Shown here: positions 1 to 8,909 of the stretch, one piece after another
Numbering within the stretch: the stretch's first letter is position 1
How the letters are laid out: every line of letters begins with the position of its first letter
Notes under the pieces: generated by a model
The model's database searches: none
What the model was told of the DNA's origin: nothing
What the model saw: only the letters and a program-made list of their open reading frames with translations
From: Hymenobacter sp. CRA2
GTDB lineage: Bacteria; Bacteroidota; Bacteroidia; Cytophagales; Hymenobacteraceae
Assembly (NCBI RefSeq): GCF_002007105.1
Contig: NZ_MVBC01000004.1
Coordinates: 248,001 to 312,000, forward strand
Reading direction: 5' to 3'
Length of the DNA stretch: 64,000 nucleotides
Translations under genes and position numbers: made by a program

Positions 1-913
1 CGATGCAAGCGTGGGGCATAACTTCTTTGATCAGCGCTACGCGCTCCTGGTACAGCTCGCGGCGGTAGCGGCGGCGCATCAGGCCTAGGATCTTGTTGGA
101 GCCCGACTGCAGCGGGATGTGAAAGTGCGGCATGAAGCGTTGCGACTGCGCAACTGTCCGGATAATATCGTCGGTGAGCAGGTTCGGCTCGCAGCTGCTG
201 ATGCGAAAGCGCTGAATGCCTTCGGCTTCATCCAGTGACTTTACCAAATCGGTAAACGTTTCTACGCGCTTCCGCTCCGGGCCTTGCAGGCCGAAGTCAC
301 CCAGGTTTACGCCCGTCAGCACGATTTCCTTAACGCCGGTACTGGCCAAACGCTGCACGCGCTCGACTACGCTTTGCACCGAGCCGGAGCGGCTGTGGCC
401 GCGGGCCAGCGGGATGGTGCAAAAGGAGCAGGAGTAGTCGCAGCCGTCCTGTACCTTGAGAAAAGTGCGCGTCCGGTCGCCGAAGCTGTGGGCGGCGTGA
501 AACTCGGTGGCCTCGGAAATAGGCGAGGCAAATACCTGCCCAGGCTGCCCGGCGAGGGGTTTGCGGAAAGCGGTTTCGTCGAGAATTTCGGCGAGGCGGA
601 ATTTCTCGGCGGCCCCCAGCACGGCGTGCACGCCGGGAATTTCCGCAATTTCCTGCGGCTTCAGCTGCGCGTAGCAGCCTACGATGGTGACGTAGGCTTC
701 GGGGTTGTGCTTAAGGGCTTGCTGCACCACCTTCCGGCATTTGCGGTCGGCGTGGTCGGTGACGGAGCAAGTGTTGATGACGTAAACGTCGGCGCCTTGC
801 TCGAAGGCTACTTTCTCGAAGCCGCGTTCCTCGAATTGTCGGCCCAGGGCCGAGGTTTCGGAGAAATTGAGCTTGCAGCCCAGCGTGTAAAAGGCAACGG
901 TGCGCGTGTTCAT
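1..913 (-). CDS. mtaB: tRNA t6A37 methylthiotransferase MtaB (3' part cut by window edge)
   Basis: Radical-SAM methylthiotransferase expected to convert t6A37 to ms2t6A37 in tRNAs reading ANN codons. The reverse-strand translation from the ATG at 911-913 runs open to the window edge (304 codons). It shows the N-terminal UPF0004 cluster ligands at C13 (LGCK), C49 (NTCS) and C80 (VGCY), then the radical-SAM triad C158-x3-C162-x2-C165 (CDYSCSFC). The C-terminal TRAM region is missing. The GCKLN start, where MiaB has a different context, and the overall pattern favour MtaB over MiaB or RimO. A TATCTTTG element lies only 8 bases before the start, so the leader is very short. Confidence 0.9.
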   Translation of the reverse strand, partial: MNTRTVAFYTLGCKLNFSETSALGRQFEERGFEKVAFEQGADVYVINTCSVTDHADRKCRKVVQQALKHNPEAYVTIVGCYAQLKPQEIAEIPGVHAVLGAAEKFRLAEILDETAFRKPLAGQPGQVFASPISEATEFHAAHSFGDRTRTFLKVQDGCDYSCSFCTIPLARGHSRSGSVQSVVERVQRLASTGVKEIVLTGVNLGDFGLQGPERKRVETFTDLVKSLDEAEGIQRFRISSCEPNLLTDDIIRTVAQSQRFMPHFHIPLQSGSNKILGLMRRRYRRELYQERVALIKEVMPHACI

Positions 914-921
914 AGGATCGG

Positions 922-929
922 CAAAGATA
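922..929 (-). promoter_or_regulatory. Bacteroidota -7 promoter element of mtaB
   Basis: On the minus strand this reads TATCTTTG, an exact match to the Bacteroidota TAnnTTTG -7 box, directly upstream of the mtaB start. No TTG at the ideal 19-21 base spacing was found; the nearest is 24 bases upstream. Confidence 0.55.
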
Positions 930-1055
930 CAACACCGGGCGGGCAGGTGGTTCCAATAAGGAGAGTAGAACCAATAAGCGGCCGCCCGGTTCAGCCACTG
1001 CGTCCGCTCAATGCAGCCTCACCTGCTAACTTTCGCCGCCTCACGTTACTGCCCG

Positions 1056-1928
1056 ATGTCCCTGCGCACGCCACTGCCTGCCGTTACCGCCCGCGCTGCG
1101 GATGCGGACGGCCTACCCATCTTCCACGCCCTGCCCGCTGGCGGGCTCGACCAAATCGACCCTTTTCTGTTGCTCGACCACATCGGGCCCGTCGTGCTGG
1201 AGCCATACAACGCCGGGCTGCCCTTCGGGCCGCACCCGCACCGAGGCTTTGCCACCGTTACCATTGTGCTGGCCGGCGCGGTGCTGCACCACGACAGCCG
1301 CGGCAACCGGCAGGTAGTAGGAGCAGGCGGCGTGCAGTGGATGACGGCCGCCCGTGGAATTATTCACGCCGAAAACCTACCGCGCGAGTTGCGCGAAACC
1401 GGCGGCGAGCTGGAGCTGCTGCAACTGTGGCTCAACCTGCCCGCCCGGCTGAAGATGGAGCAGCCCGCTTACCAGGGGCTGCCGGCCGACGTATTGCCCC
1501 GGCTAACCTCCGCCGGGGGCCGCGCGGAACTCACCGTCATTGCCGGGCAGTGGCCCGGGGCGGCGGGCCCCGCCCGGCCGCTAAGCCCGGTGCGGTTGGG
1601 AGTATTACGCCTACAGGTCGCCGGCGAGTACCGCTGGACCGTAGAGGCTGCGCACCATACTTTACTATATGTGCTGCGTGGCGAGGTCACCGTCAACGGC
1701 CACGCGGCGAGTGGCCGCACGCTGGTGCCGCTGGCCACCGATGGTACCGACGTAGTCATTGCCGCGGCTACCGATGCGCTGCTACTGCTGGGCGCGGCCG
1801 CACCGTTGGCTGAGCCCGTGGCACGCCAGGGACCCTTCGTGATGAACACCACAACCCAGCTCATGGAAGCCGTGCGGGACTATCAGATGGGCCGGATGGG
1901 TATGCTGCTCGAAAGCGAAACACGCTAA
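1056..1928 (+). CDS. Pirin family protein
   Basis: Bicupin of the pirin family, 290 residues. Iron-binding residues are visible in the N-terminal cupin: the HPHRGF segment with two His, and the HAEN segment with the third His and the Glu. Family members act as redox-dependent transcription cofactors or quercetinase-like dioxygenases; the substrate here is unknown. A start at 1011 is possible in frame, but a TAACTTTC box at about 1027-1034 lies inside that extension, so the ATG at 1056 is preferred. The gene converges on and overlaps its neighbour by 3 bases. Confidence 0.85.
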   Translation: MSLRTPLPAVTARAADADGLPIFHALPAGGLDQIDPFLLLDHIGPVVLEPYNAGLPFGPHPHRGFATVTIVLAGAVLHHDSRGNRQVVGAGGVQWMTAARGIIHAENLPRELRETGGELELLQLWLNLPARLKMEQPAYQGLPADVLPRLTSAGGRAELTVIAGQWPGAAGPARPLSPVRLGVLRLQVAGEYRWTVEAAHHTLLYVLRGEVTVNGHAASGRTLVPLATDGTDVVIAAATDALLLLGAAAPLAEPVARQGPFVMNTTTQLMEAVRDYQMGRMGMLLESETR

Positions 1929-2329
1929 CCGGCCGGCGGAACCGGTAGGGCCGCGGCCAGGCGCTGGTGCAGCAAGCCAGTTAGCCCAGGCAGGTCCAGC
2001 GGCTCCATGTCGGCTGCGGTGATGAGCGGAGTAGTGTGGCCCATGTCGTCCTCAAGGAAAATAGCCGGCAACGGCTGACTTACCAGTGCCGGGTACTTCT
2101 CGGGTAGGTCTTCGCGGTAGAGGAAGCGCGTCGGCAGGGGCAGCGTCCGCAGAAACGCCTTCCACTCGGGCCGCATGCTGGTCAGCCCGTAGGTTAGCCC
2201 GCACAAGTGACACGGGTAGGTCCCCGGCGACACCACTTTGTGCAGCGAATCGAGGATGGCATGCCCCAGGCCGGCCGAGGCGTTGTAGATGAAAAGCAGC
2301 TGGGGCATCGGCAAAGGAATGACGCTCAT
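1925..2329 (-). CDS. Hypothetical protein with CxxC motif
   Basis: A 134-residue protein beginning MSVIPLPMP. It has a hydrophobic N-terminal strand, the CHLC motif near residues 40-43, and an acidic ED/DD stretch near residue 94. I recall similar short Bacteroidota proteins annotated only as hypothetical. The CxxC suggests a metal site or a redox-active disulfide, but that is inference. It follows the LtaS-like gene on the same strand by 26 bases and may be cotranscribed with it. Confidence 0.6.
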   Translation of the reverse strand: MSVIPLPMPQLLFIYNASAGLGHAILDSLHKVVSPGTYPCHLCGLTYGLTSMRPEWKAFLRTLPLPTRFLYREDLPEKYPALVSQPLPAIFLEDDMGHTTPLITAADMEPLDLPGLTGLLHQRLAAALPVPPAG

Positions 2330-2355
2330 CCTACGCAAGCGGGCGGTCGACGGCT

Positions 2356-4218
2356 TTAGCGCCGCAGAAAGTCGGCGAAGGATTCCTGCTGGTACGCTTC
2401 GCCCTGCTGCATCTGCTGATCGGGCACCGTGGCGGCGCGCCCGATCAGCTGCCGCCCCACGTTGTCCATCATCACCACCCCGCGCGGCGTGATCATGCCG
2501 AAACCATCGGTGAAGCAGTAGAACGCAAAGCCGCCCGGCGAGGCCGCCGGGGGCGGGGCCAGCAGGTTGCGGCTCCACACGTACTCCTGCGCGGGCATGC
2601 CCAACTGCGTCAGTAGGGTGGCTGCCACATCCGTCTGGCTGCCAAAATTCTTGATGGTCCGGCCCGCCGCGTCGGGTGCAAGCGCCCCGCCGGTCAGCAC
2701 TAAGGGAATGTGAAACTTGACCGGGTCGTGCACGGCCGACCAGTGCGGCAGCGGGTGGCCGTGATCGGCCACGAGCACCACCAGCGTGTTGGGCCACCAT
2801 GCTTCCTGCCGGGCCTGAGCCAGAAACTGGCCCAAGGCGTGGTCGGTGTAGGCTACGGAGTTGCGGAACTGGGCTTCCTCGTCGCGGCCGGGGAAGCGCG
2901 GCCGCATGGGCACGTCGAAGGGCTCGTGGCTGCTGAGCGTAAAGGCGGTGACGAAGAAGGGGGCACGTTCGTGGCGCAGGTCGCGCAGCAGCCGGCCCAG
3001 CAGCACGTGGTCGTGGGCCCCCCACTTGGAGTTCTGGTCGCGCTGCGCGAAGTCCTGCCGATCCACCAGGCGCTGGTAGCCGCCGGCCAGCAGGTAGGAT
3101 TTCATGTTGGCAAAGGCCAGCTCGCCACCGTAATAAAAGGCCGAGTGGTACCCGTGGCGGCCGAACGTGTGGGCCAGGTTCGGCAGGCTCTGGGTTTTGC
3201 GCGGATACTTAATAATGCTGGTGGCGGGCTGGTTGGGGTAGCCGCTGAGCAGGGCCACAATGCCCTTTTGGCTACGGTCGCCACTGGCGTATAGGTTATC
3301 GAACGACACGCCCGTGCGGGCCAAACTGTCGAGCGTAGGTGTGACGCCTTCTTCACCGCCGAGGTGGCCTACCAGCTTGGCCGTAAAGCTTTCCAAGATG
3401 ATAAAAAGCACGTTGGGGCGGGGCGTGCGCAGCAGCTGCAGCGGCGCCGGATTGGGCGCGGGCAGGTACAGCTGCGCCACCGCGCGCCGGGCGGTGCTGT
3501 CGGGCAGGTAATCGTAAGGGTTCTGGCGCATTTCGCCCAGCGGCAACGACTGCACCACGTTCCACGGCACATTGATGGCCGCGTGGTTGGCAAAGGGCTG
3601 CGAAGGGGAGAAGTACACGTCGCTTTGGTTGACGGGAATCTGCTGCACGCCCCCGCGCAGCGGCACCACCAGCAGGGCCATGTACAGCACCCCCACCACA
3701 AACGCCCGTAGCCGGCCGAAGCCCGGCGGTTGCATGGGCAGCGGCGTGAGCAGCCAGCGGTACAGCGCTACGCCTATTCCCATCAGCAGTATGAAAACCA
3801 GCCCGAGCAGCAGCAGCGGCGCGGAGCCGGCCGAGGCCATCATCTCCGTGGGCGTGTTCAGGTACTGCAGCGGCGTGCTATCGAGCCGGAAGCCCCAGGC
3901 CCGGTACAGCTCCAGATCCGCCGTGCTCAGCAGGGCTACCACGGTGCCGGCAATAGCGGTGTAAATGGCCAGCGGACGAGTGGCCCGCCAGCGCGGAAAC
4001 CAGCCCGCCGCCGTTAGCAGCAGAAAAACCGGCAGGCATAGGTAGGCCGCTGCCGAGCCATCAAGCCGGGCTCCGTATAAGAAGGTGCGAACCAGGGCGC
4101 CCGCCGATAACGTGGCGGTGTGTGACCAATGGTACAGTAAAAACGCGGCTCGCCCCAGAGCGAACAGCAGCAGCCAGTACAAGAAATAGCGTGGCTGGAA
4201 ATAAAAGCGGTTTCTCAC
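2356..4218 (-). CDS. LtaS-like sulfatase-fold membrane enzyme (phosphoglycerol transferase family)
   Basis: About 620 residues. Five hydrophobic segments in the first ~190 residues are followed by a periplasmic alkaline-phosphatase-superfamily domain. That domain has the ILESFTAK segment, whose Thr would be the catalytic nucleophile, and a later metal-site segment VADHGHPLPH. Family members move phosphoglycerol or phosphoethanolamine groups onto envelope glycans or lipids. Bacteroidota lack classical lipoteichoic acid, so the substrate is open. The open frame extends to a TTG at 4239, but a TACCTTTG promoter box covers that codon, so the GTG at 4216-4218 is chosen. Confidence 0.8.
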   Translation of the reverse strand: MRNRFYFQPRYFLYWLLLFALGRAAFLLYHWSHTATLSAGALVRTFLYGARLDGSAAAYLCLPVFLLLTAAGWFPRWRATRPLAIYTAIAGTVVALLSTADLELYRAWGFRLDSTPLQYLNTPTEMMASAGSAPLLLLGLVFILLMGIGVALYRWLLTPLPMQPPGFGRLRAFVVGVLYMALLVVPLRGGVQQIPVNQSDVYFSPSQPFANHAAINVPWNVVQSLPLGEMRQNPYDYLPDSTARRAVAQLYLPAPNPAPLQLLRTPRPNVLFIILESFTAKLVGHLGGEEGVTPTLDSLARTGVSFDNLYASGDRSQKGIVALLSGYPNQPATSIIKYPRKTQSLPNLAHTFGRHGYHSAFYYGGELAFANMKSYLLAGGYQRLVDRQDFAQRDQNSKWGAHDHVLLGRLLRDLRHERAPFFVTAFTLSSHEPFDVPMRPRFPGRDEEAQFRNSVAYTDHALGQFLAQARQEAWWPNTLVVLVADHGHPLPHWSAVHDPVKFHIPLVLTGGALAPDAAGRTIKNFGSQTDVAATLLTQLGMPAQEYVWSRNLLAPPPAASPGGFAFYCFTDGFGMITPRGVVMMDNVGRQLIGRAATVPDQQMQQGEAYQQESFADFLRR

Positions 4219-4236
4219 GGGCGGGGTGCGAAGCCG

Positions 4237-4244
4237 CAAAGGTA
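4237..4244 (-). promoter_or_regulatory. -7 promoter element of the LtaS-like gene
   Basis: Reads TACCTTTG on the minus strand, an exact TAnnTTTG box about 19 bases before the GTG start. It overlaps the longer frame's TTG codon and therefore decides the start. The rest of the divergent spacer up to the glnA promoter shows no gene. Confidence 0.6.
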
Positions 4245-4396
4245 ACGGGTGACGTTTAGCTTCGGTGTATGCTACTAGTAGGAGCTAAGAGAAGTGAATA
4301 ACAGCCGGGGTTTCGGGAAATAGGCAGGTATTTTAGGGGGTATGTCCGATAAAAATGGTTAGTTGGTCAAAAAAGCCTGCAAAAAAGTAGGGGGTG

Positions 4397-4428
4397 TTTG
4401 TGAAAAATAACTTTCGCTTCTACCTTTG
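4397..4428 (+). promoter_or_regulatory. glnA promoter (TTTG, 20-base spacer, TACCTTTG)
   Basis: TTTG at 4397-4400 and TACCTTTG at 4421-4428 are separated by exactly 20 bases, matching the Bacteroidota -33/-7 consensus at both elements. It is the best promoter in the window. The predicted leader to the glnA start is about 45 bases. Confidence 0.75.
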
Positions 4429-4478
4429 GCCCTATCAAAAGCAGTTTCCCCGCTTTTCTACCTCACCTTTCCCGCTTC

Positions 4479-6665
4479 GTGGCAACCCTCCGTTTTCGTG
4501 CTTTGAATCTGGTCGACCAGCGCACCCCTGTGCCGGTCGCGTCCTCCGAACGCCGTTCGGAGTCTTTCGGTCGCAACGTGTTCAACCTGGAGGCCATGCG
4601 CGCCACCATGTCGGGCGACTATTTCAAGAAGCTCCAGTCAGCCATCAAGCAGGGCCAGCCCGTGGAGCGCAGCGTGGCCGACGCCGTAGCCGGGGCCATG
4701 AAGACCTGGGCCATGAGCAAAGGCGCCACGCACTACACGCACTGGTTCCAGCCGCTGACCGGCGCCACCGCCGAAAAGCACGACTCCTTCTTCGACCTGA
4801 ACTCCGACGGCCGCCCCATCGAGAACTTCAAAGGTTCGGCGCTGGTGCAGCAGGAGCCCGATGCCTCGTCGTTCCCCAACGGCGGCATCCGCAACACCTT
4901 CGAGGCCCGCGGCTACACCGCCTGGGACCCGACTTCCCCCGCCTTCATCCTGGAAACGGCCGGTGCCAAGACGCTGTGCATTCCGACCATCTTCGTGGCT
5001 TACACCGGCGAGGCCCTTGACTACAAAGCCCCGCTGCTGAAGTCGCTGGCCGCCCTGGAGCGCGCCGCCCTGCCCATCTGCCAGTACTTCGACAAGGACG
5101 TACAGCGCGTAAACACCACGCTGGGCATCGAGCAGGAGTACTTCCTGGTCGACAAGGCCCTGTACTCGGCCCGCCCCGACCTGCTGATGACCGGCCGCAC
5201 GCTGTTTGGCCACGCCCCGGCCAAGGGCCAGCAGCTCGAAGACCACTACTTCGGCTCGATTCCGCCCCGCTTCCACGCCTTCATGCTCGAGTTCGAGGAA
5301 GAAGCCAACAAGCTGGGCATCCCGCTGCGCACCCGCCACAACGAAGTGGCCCCGCACCAGTTTGAGTGCGCCCCCACCTTCGAGGACGCCAACCTGGCCA
5401 TCGACCACAACCAGCTCCTGATGGACATCATGGACAAGGTGGCCGACAAGCACGACCTGAAAGTGCTGCTGCACGAGAAGCCCTTCGCGGGCGTCAACGG
5501 CTCGGGCAAGCACAACAACTGGGCAATGAGCACCGACTCCGGCGTGAACCTGTTCTCGCCCGGCCGCAAGCCCAAGGAAAACCTGCAGTTCCTCACCTTC
5601 TTCATTAATACGGTGAAGGCCGTGCACACGCACGCCGACCTGCTGCGCGCCTCCATTGCCTCGGCCTCGAACGACCACCGCCTGGGCGCCAACGAAGCGC
5701 CGCCGGCCATCATGTCGGTATTCGTGGGCAAGCAGCTCTCCGAAGTGCTCGACGAGCTGGAGCGCAACGCCAAGCTGCCGCTCGACAAGGGCGACAACCT
5801 GTACCTGAAGCTGGGCATCGACAAGATTCCGCCCATCCTGCTCGACAACACCGACCGCAACCGCACCTCGCCCTTCGCCTTCACCGGCAACAAGTTCGAG
5901 TTCCGCGCCGTGGGCTCGTCGGCCAACTGCTCCTCGGCCATGACCGTGCTCAACGCCATCGTGGCCGACCAGCTGGACGTGTTCCGCAAGGAAGTAGATG
6001 CCTTGATCGACGGCGGCCGCAAAAAAGAAATGGCCATCATCGACGTGCTGCGCCAGTACGTGATTGATTCGAAAGCCATCCGCTTCGAGGGCAACGGCTA
6101 CTCGGATGAGTGGAAGGAAGAGGCCGCCAGCCGCGGTTTGTCGAACGTGCCGACCACGCCGCCGGCCCTCGACGCCTTTGTTACCGAGCCGGCTTCGCAA
6201 TTATTCGCGCGTTTGGGCATATATTCGCACGTCGAACTGCACGCCCGCCACGAAATCCTCCTGGAGGACTACATCAAGCGGGTGCAGATCGAAAGCCGCG
6301 TGATGGGTGATTTGGCAGTCAACCATATCATTCCCACGGCGGTAGCGTACCAAAACAAGCTTGTGCAAAACGTGCGCGGCTTGCGCGAACTAGGCCTGGA
6401 TGACGAGTACTCGCAGGTAACTGTGGACTCCATCAAGGAAATTTCGCGGCGCATCGCGACCATCAAGACCACGGTGGGCGAGATGATAGACGAACGGAAA
6501 AAAGCCAACAAGCTGGAGGACACGCGCGAGCGGGCCCTGGCCTACGGCGCAAATATTCGTCCGCTGTTCGACGTTATTCGTCGGCAAGTTGACAAATTGG
6601 AACTTCTAGTGGCCGACGAAGATTGGCCCCTAGTAAAATACCGCGAGCTGCTCTTCTTGCATTAG
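4479..6665 (+). CDS. glnA: Glutamine synthetase type III
   Basis: ATP-dependent synthesis of glutamine from glutamate and ammonia. At 728 residues it is the length of GSIII rather than the ~450-residue type I enzyme. The GSIII N-terminal domain opens the protein. The catalytic core holds GIEQEYF (metal-binding Glu residues), RHNEVAPHQFE, the NGSGKHNNWAMS active-site segment and NRTSPFAF. A helical C-terminal region follows. It stands alone with its own promoter and a strong terminator. No GlnB or adenylylation partner is visible here, as is usual for GSIII. Confidence 0.95.
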   Translation: MATLRFRALNLVDQRTPVPVASSERRSESFGRNVFNLEAMRATMSGDYFKKLQSAIKQGQPVERSVADAVAGAMKTWAMSKGATHYTHWFQPLTGATAEKHDSFFDLNSDGRPIENFKGSALVQQEPDASSFPNGGIRNTFEARGYTAWDPTSPAFILETAGAKTLCIPTIFVAYTGEALDYKAPLLKSLAALERAALPICQYFDKDVQRVNTTLGIEQEYFLVDKALYSARPDLLMTGRTLFGHAPAKGQQLEDHYFGSIPPRFHAFMLEFEEEANKLGIPLRTRHNEVAPHQFECAPTFEDANLAIDHNQLLMDIMDKVADKHDLKVLLHEKPFAGVNGSGKHNNWAMSTDSGVNLFSPGRKPKENLQFLTFFINTVKAVHTHADLLRASIASASNDHRLGANEAPPAIMSVFVGKQLSEVLDELERNAKLPLDKGDNLYLKLGIDKIPPILLDNTDRNRTSPFAFTGNKFEFRAVGSSANCSSAMTVLNAIVADQLDVFRKEVDALIDGGRKKEMAIIDVLRQYVIDSKAIRFEGNGYSDEWKEEAASRGLSNVPTTPPALDAFVTEPASQLFARLGIYSHVELHARHEILLEDYIKRVQIESRVMGDLAVNHIIPTAVAYQNKLVQNVRGLRELGLDDEYSQVTVDSIKEISRRIATIKTTVGEMIDERKKANKLEDTRERALAYGANIRPLFDVIRRQVDKLELLVADEDWPLVKYRELLFLH

Positions 6666-6728
6666 CAGCCGCCGGTGCAACCGGTTCGAATTCGGGTGGG
6701 AATGCAGTTCGACCGGTTCGCCACTAAG

Positions 6729-6770
6729 CCCGTTGGCCCCGCAGCAAGTGCGGGAGCCGGCGGGTTTTTT
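6729..6770 (+). terminator. Rho-independent terminator of glnA
   Basis: Nested stem: CCCGTTGGC pairs with GCCGGCGGG (two G-U pairs) around an inner CCGCA/TGCGG hairpin, followed by six T. It lies 64 bases after the glnA stop. Confidence 0.85.
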
Positions 6771-6845
6771 CATTTTTAGGCGGTTTTGGCTGCCAATTAC
6801 CAAAGCCTGGTTGTCCTCCACGGATGGCCGGGCTTTGCTGTTATG

Positions 6846-7649
6846 CTAGTCGCCGCCGCAACCACCGCAGCCGCTGCACCCGCTACTGCTGCAGCCGGAG
6901 CAACCCGAGGAGCAGCCACTGTCGCCGCCGAAGTCGCCGCTGGCACCGCCACCGCCCGAGTGGCCGCCCCCGAAATCCGAGCCGCCAAAGTCGCTGCCTT
7001 CGCTGCTGTCCGCATCCAGGCTGCCGCCGCTGTCGGGGCCGGCTGCCGCTAGCTGCCCCCGGCGCAGGCCTAGAATGCGCAGCAGCTCGTCGTCGAACAG
7101 GCGCAGCGCGAAGGGCAGCGGGGCGCCCAGCAACAAGGCCTTGCCGTGCAGGCTACCCAGCAGTGGCTCGGCCCGGGGCCCGCGTGGCAGCTGGGCCAGC
7201 TCGGCGCCCACGGTGGAGAGCAGGTTCAGGCCCGTCGGGGTCAGCGCAAACGACTGCCAAAGCTTGTGCCAGGCGTTGCGCAGCACGCAGCCGCGCAGGC
7301 CTGGGCTTTCCGTTACCAGCAGCCGGTACTGGTGGGCCGGCGGCACCTGTTCGAGCAGCACCGCCACGTAATTGCGCAGCAGAATCATTTGCCGGCCAGG
7401 CGGTAAGGGGCGCAGCAGCGGCACCTCGTGGGGCCGCGCTGGTTCGTTGCCCCAGGCGTCGCCGGAGCGCACGTAGTAGCAGTCGATGGGGGCGTCCTGC
7501 GGCCGGGCCTGAAACGGACGGTGCTCCAGGCGGAGCACGTCGCGCAGGATGAGGTCGGCGAAGGTCAGGCGCAGCATGTGGCGCACGGGTGCCTCGTAAA
7601 TTCGCTGCAGGACAATGATTTCGGCGGGGGCAAGACGGGCCAGCTGCAT
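6846..7649 (-). CDS. TIGR04222-like protein with Cys/Gly/Ser-rich tail
   Basis: 267 residues. The first ~200 residues form an ordinary folded region. From about residue 205 the protein becomes low-complexity Gly/Ser/Asp and ends in a Cys-Gly-Ser tail with six cysteines in the last ~23 residues. This fits the TIGR04222 family, whose hallmark is such a C-terminus; function unknown. I see no clear membrane segment, unlike some family members. Its ATG overlaps the stop of the upstream gene (ATGA), so the two are translationally coupled. The tail could bind metal or be a modification target, which is speculation. Confidence 0.65.
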   Translation of the reverse strand: MQLARLAPAEIIVLQRIYEAPVRHMLRLTFADLILRDVLRLEHRPFQARPQDAPIDCYYVRSGDAWGNEPARPHEVPLLRPLPPGRQMILLRNYVAVLLEQVPPAHQYRLLVTESPGLRGCVLRNAWHKLWQSFALTPTGLNLLSTVGAELAQLPRGPRAEPLLGSLHGKALLLGAPLPFALRLFDDELLRILGLRRGQLAAAGPDSGGSLDADSSEGSDFGGSDFGGGHSGGGGASGDFGGDSGCSSGCSGCSSSGCSGCGGCGGD

Positions 7650-8149
7650 CAGAAAAGACGGAAGAAGCGAAATTTGGGCAGCAGCCAGTAGCGGTCGAGG
7701 TTGACGCGCCGGAAGTTGATGTCGCCGAACCGATCGGCGCCGTCGGGCCAGATGTCGGCGGGTGGGGCGTGGCCGAAAACGACCTGGTACAGCACCTTCG
7801 TGCGGGCATACCAGTCGGTAAACTGTTCCCGCTGCTGGTTGCCGCCGCGGGTGGGGCCGTGGTGAATGGAGCGCCCAAGCACGTGAGGGCAGAATTCTTC
7901 CCAGTAAGAGCGCGTGTAGAGCAGGTGCAGGTGCCACACCTGGTCGACTTGGTCGGAGGGTGTGAGCGGGTGCTCGGCCACGCAGAGCAGCAGCATAAAG
8001 CGCTTGTACTCGTACACGGCGCGCAGGCTGTAGGCCAGCGACCAGCCGTTTTCGCGGGCCAGGCGGTCAGTAAATGTCAGGGCCGCGTGCGGGTCATCGA
8101 GCTCGAAAGCCTCGATTTTCTGCCAGAGCGCGAGGTAGTCGGGGCGCAT
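7649..8149 (-). CDS. Glycine-rich-domain-containing-protein-like (GRDP/DUF1399 type)
   Basis: 166 residues. The segment around residues 60-85 (SDQVDQVWHLHLLYT and an aromatic/Cys continuation) matches the conserved core of GRDP-like proteins, otherwise best known from plant glycine-rich-domain proteins. Biochemical function is unknown. It is the middle gene of a three-gene minus operon and shares a 1-base start/stop overlap with the Cys-tailed gene downstream, suggesting that the two products act together. Confidence 0.65.
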   Translation of the reverse strand: MRPDYLALWQKIEAFELDDPHAALTFTDRLARENGWSLAYSLRAVYEYKRFMLLLCVAEHPLTPSDQVDQVWHLHLLYTRSYWEEFCPHVLGRSIHHGPTRGGNQQREQFTDWYARTKVLYQVVFGHAPPADIWPDGADRFGDINFRRVNLDRYWLLPKFRFFRLF

Positions 8150-8189
8150 GAGGCGGATGAGCGGCGGGTGAACGGACGAGCTTTGTACG

Positions 8190-8699
8190 CTACGGCGTGC
8201 CGGACGTTGCAGCGGCGGGAAGCTCCGGCAGGTCGTGCTCGAGCACTTCGGCCCGGGAGCCGAAATCCGGCATGACGGCCCGGCGCAGGCGGTTTTTTAG
8301 CTCGTCCAGGGTGTGGCGCACGTTGGTTACCGTGGGGTGCTGCTGCAGGCGGGCGGCGGCTTCGGTCTGGAGCACGGCCCGCACAATTTTCTCCACCACG
8401 AAAGGCAGAATCCAGCCCACCACGTTCGAGGCCAAGACGCCGCGCAGGCCCAGCCGGGCCAGCAGCCGCACCGACATGCGCTCCAGCAGCAGGGCCTTCA
8501 CGGCCGGGGCGGCTTTGTCGGTCAGAAAGTCGGCCACCAGTTTGGCGTTGCCCTTCTGCACCTCGGCGCGTAGCACTTCCTGCACCGATTCGGCAGCCGT
8601 ACGGAAGGCCTTGCGAAACAGCGGGCCGGTTTGCCAGGCGCGTAGCCCCAGGGCGCGGGCCGAGTCGAGCAGGGTAGGGAAGATGGACGGGGCTTTCAT
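8190..8699 (-). CDS. Hypothetical protein, first gene of the GRDP operon
   Basis: 169 residues, mainly helical and basic, with a central hydrophobic stretch (residues ~85-105, GVLASNVVGWILPFVV) that could be a membrane anchor or amphipathic helix. No family recognised. It lies 40 bases upstream of the GRDP-like gene on the same strand and probably heads the operon. No clear -7 box was found upstream. Confidence 0.6.
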   Translation of the reverse strand: MKAPSIFPTLLDSARALGLRAWQTGPLFRKAFRTAAESVQEVLRAEVQKGNAKLVADFLTDKAAPAVKALLLERMSVRLLARLGLRGVLASNVVGWILPFVVEKIVRAVLQTEAAARLQQHPTVTNVRHTLDELKNRLRRAVMPDFGSRAEVLEHDLPELPAAATSGTP

Positions 8700-8909
8700 A
8701 CGCTGCCAAGAAACGCAAAACCCGGAGAAAGGTGGTGAACAGGGCCCGACAGGCGAAAAAATCAGCCGCTGCAGGGCCTGCGGGCGTATGAAGGGCGCAG
8801 ATTTCCTTTATTGCAACACGGCTATGTACCCCCGTTCACGCTGCGGCCATTGGCTGCTGCCGACGGTGGTCCAGGCCGCTAAGCGCCCCTACCTACTACG
8901 TTACCTAGC

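Noticed and set aside
4638-6200. 520-codon open frame antisense to glnA
   Set aside because: A shadow of high-GC coding sequence. It is opposite an unmistakable GSIII gene and its protein is low-complexity Val/Gly/Ala/His.
6675-6720. tRNA T-arm-like GGTTCGAATTC after glnA
   Set aside because: No acceptor, D or anticodon stems around it, and it lies in the glnA 3' region before a terminator.
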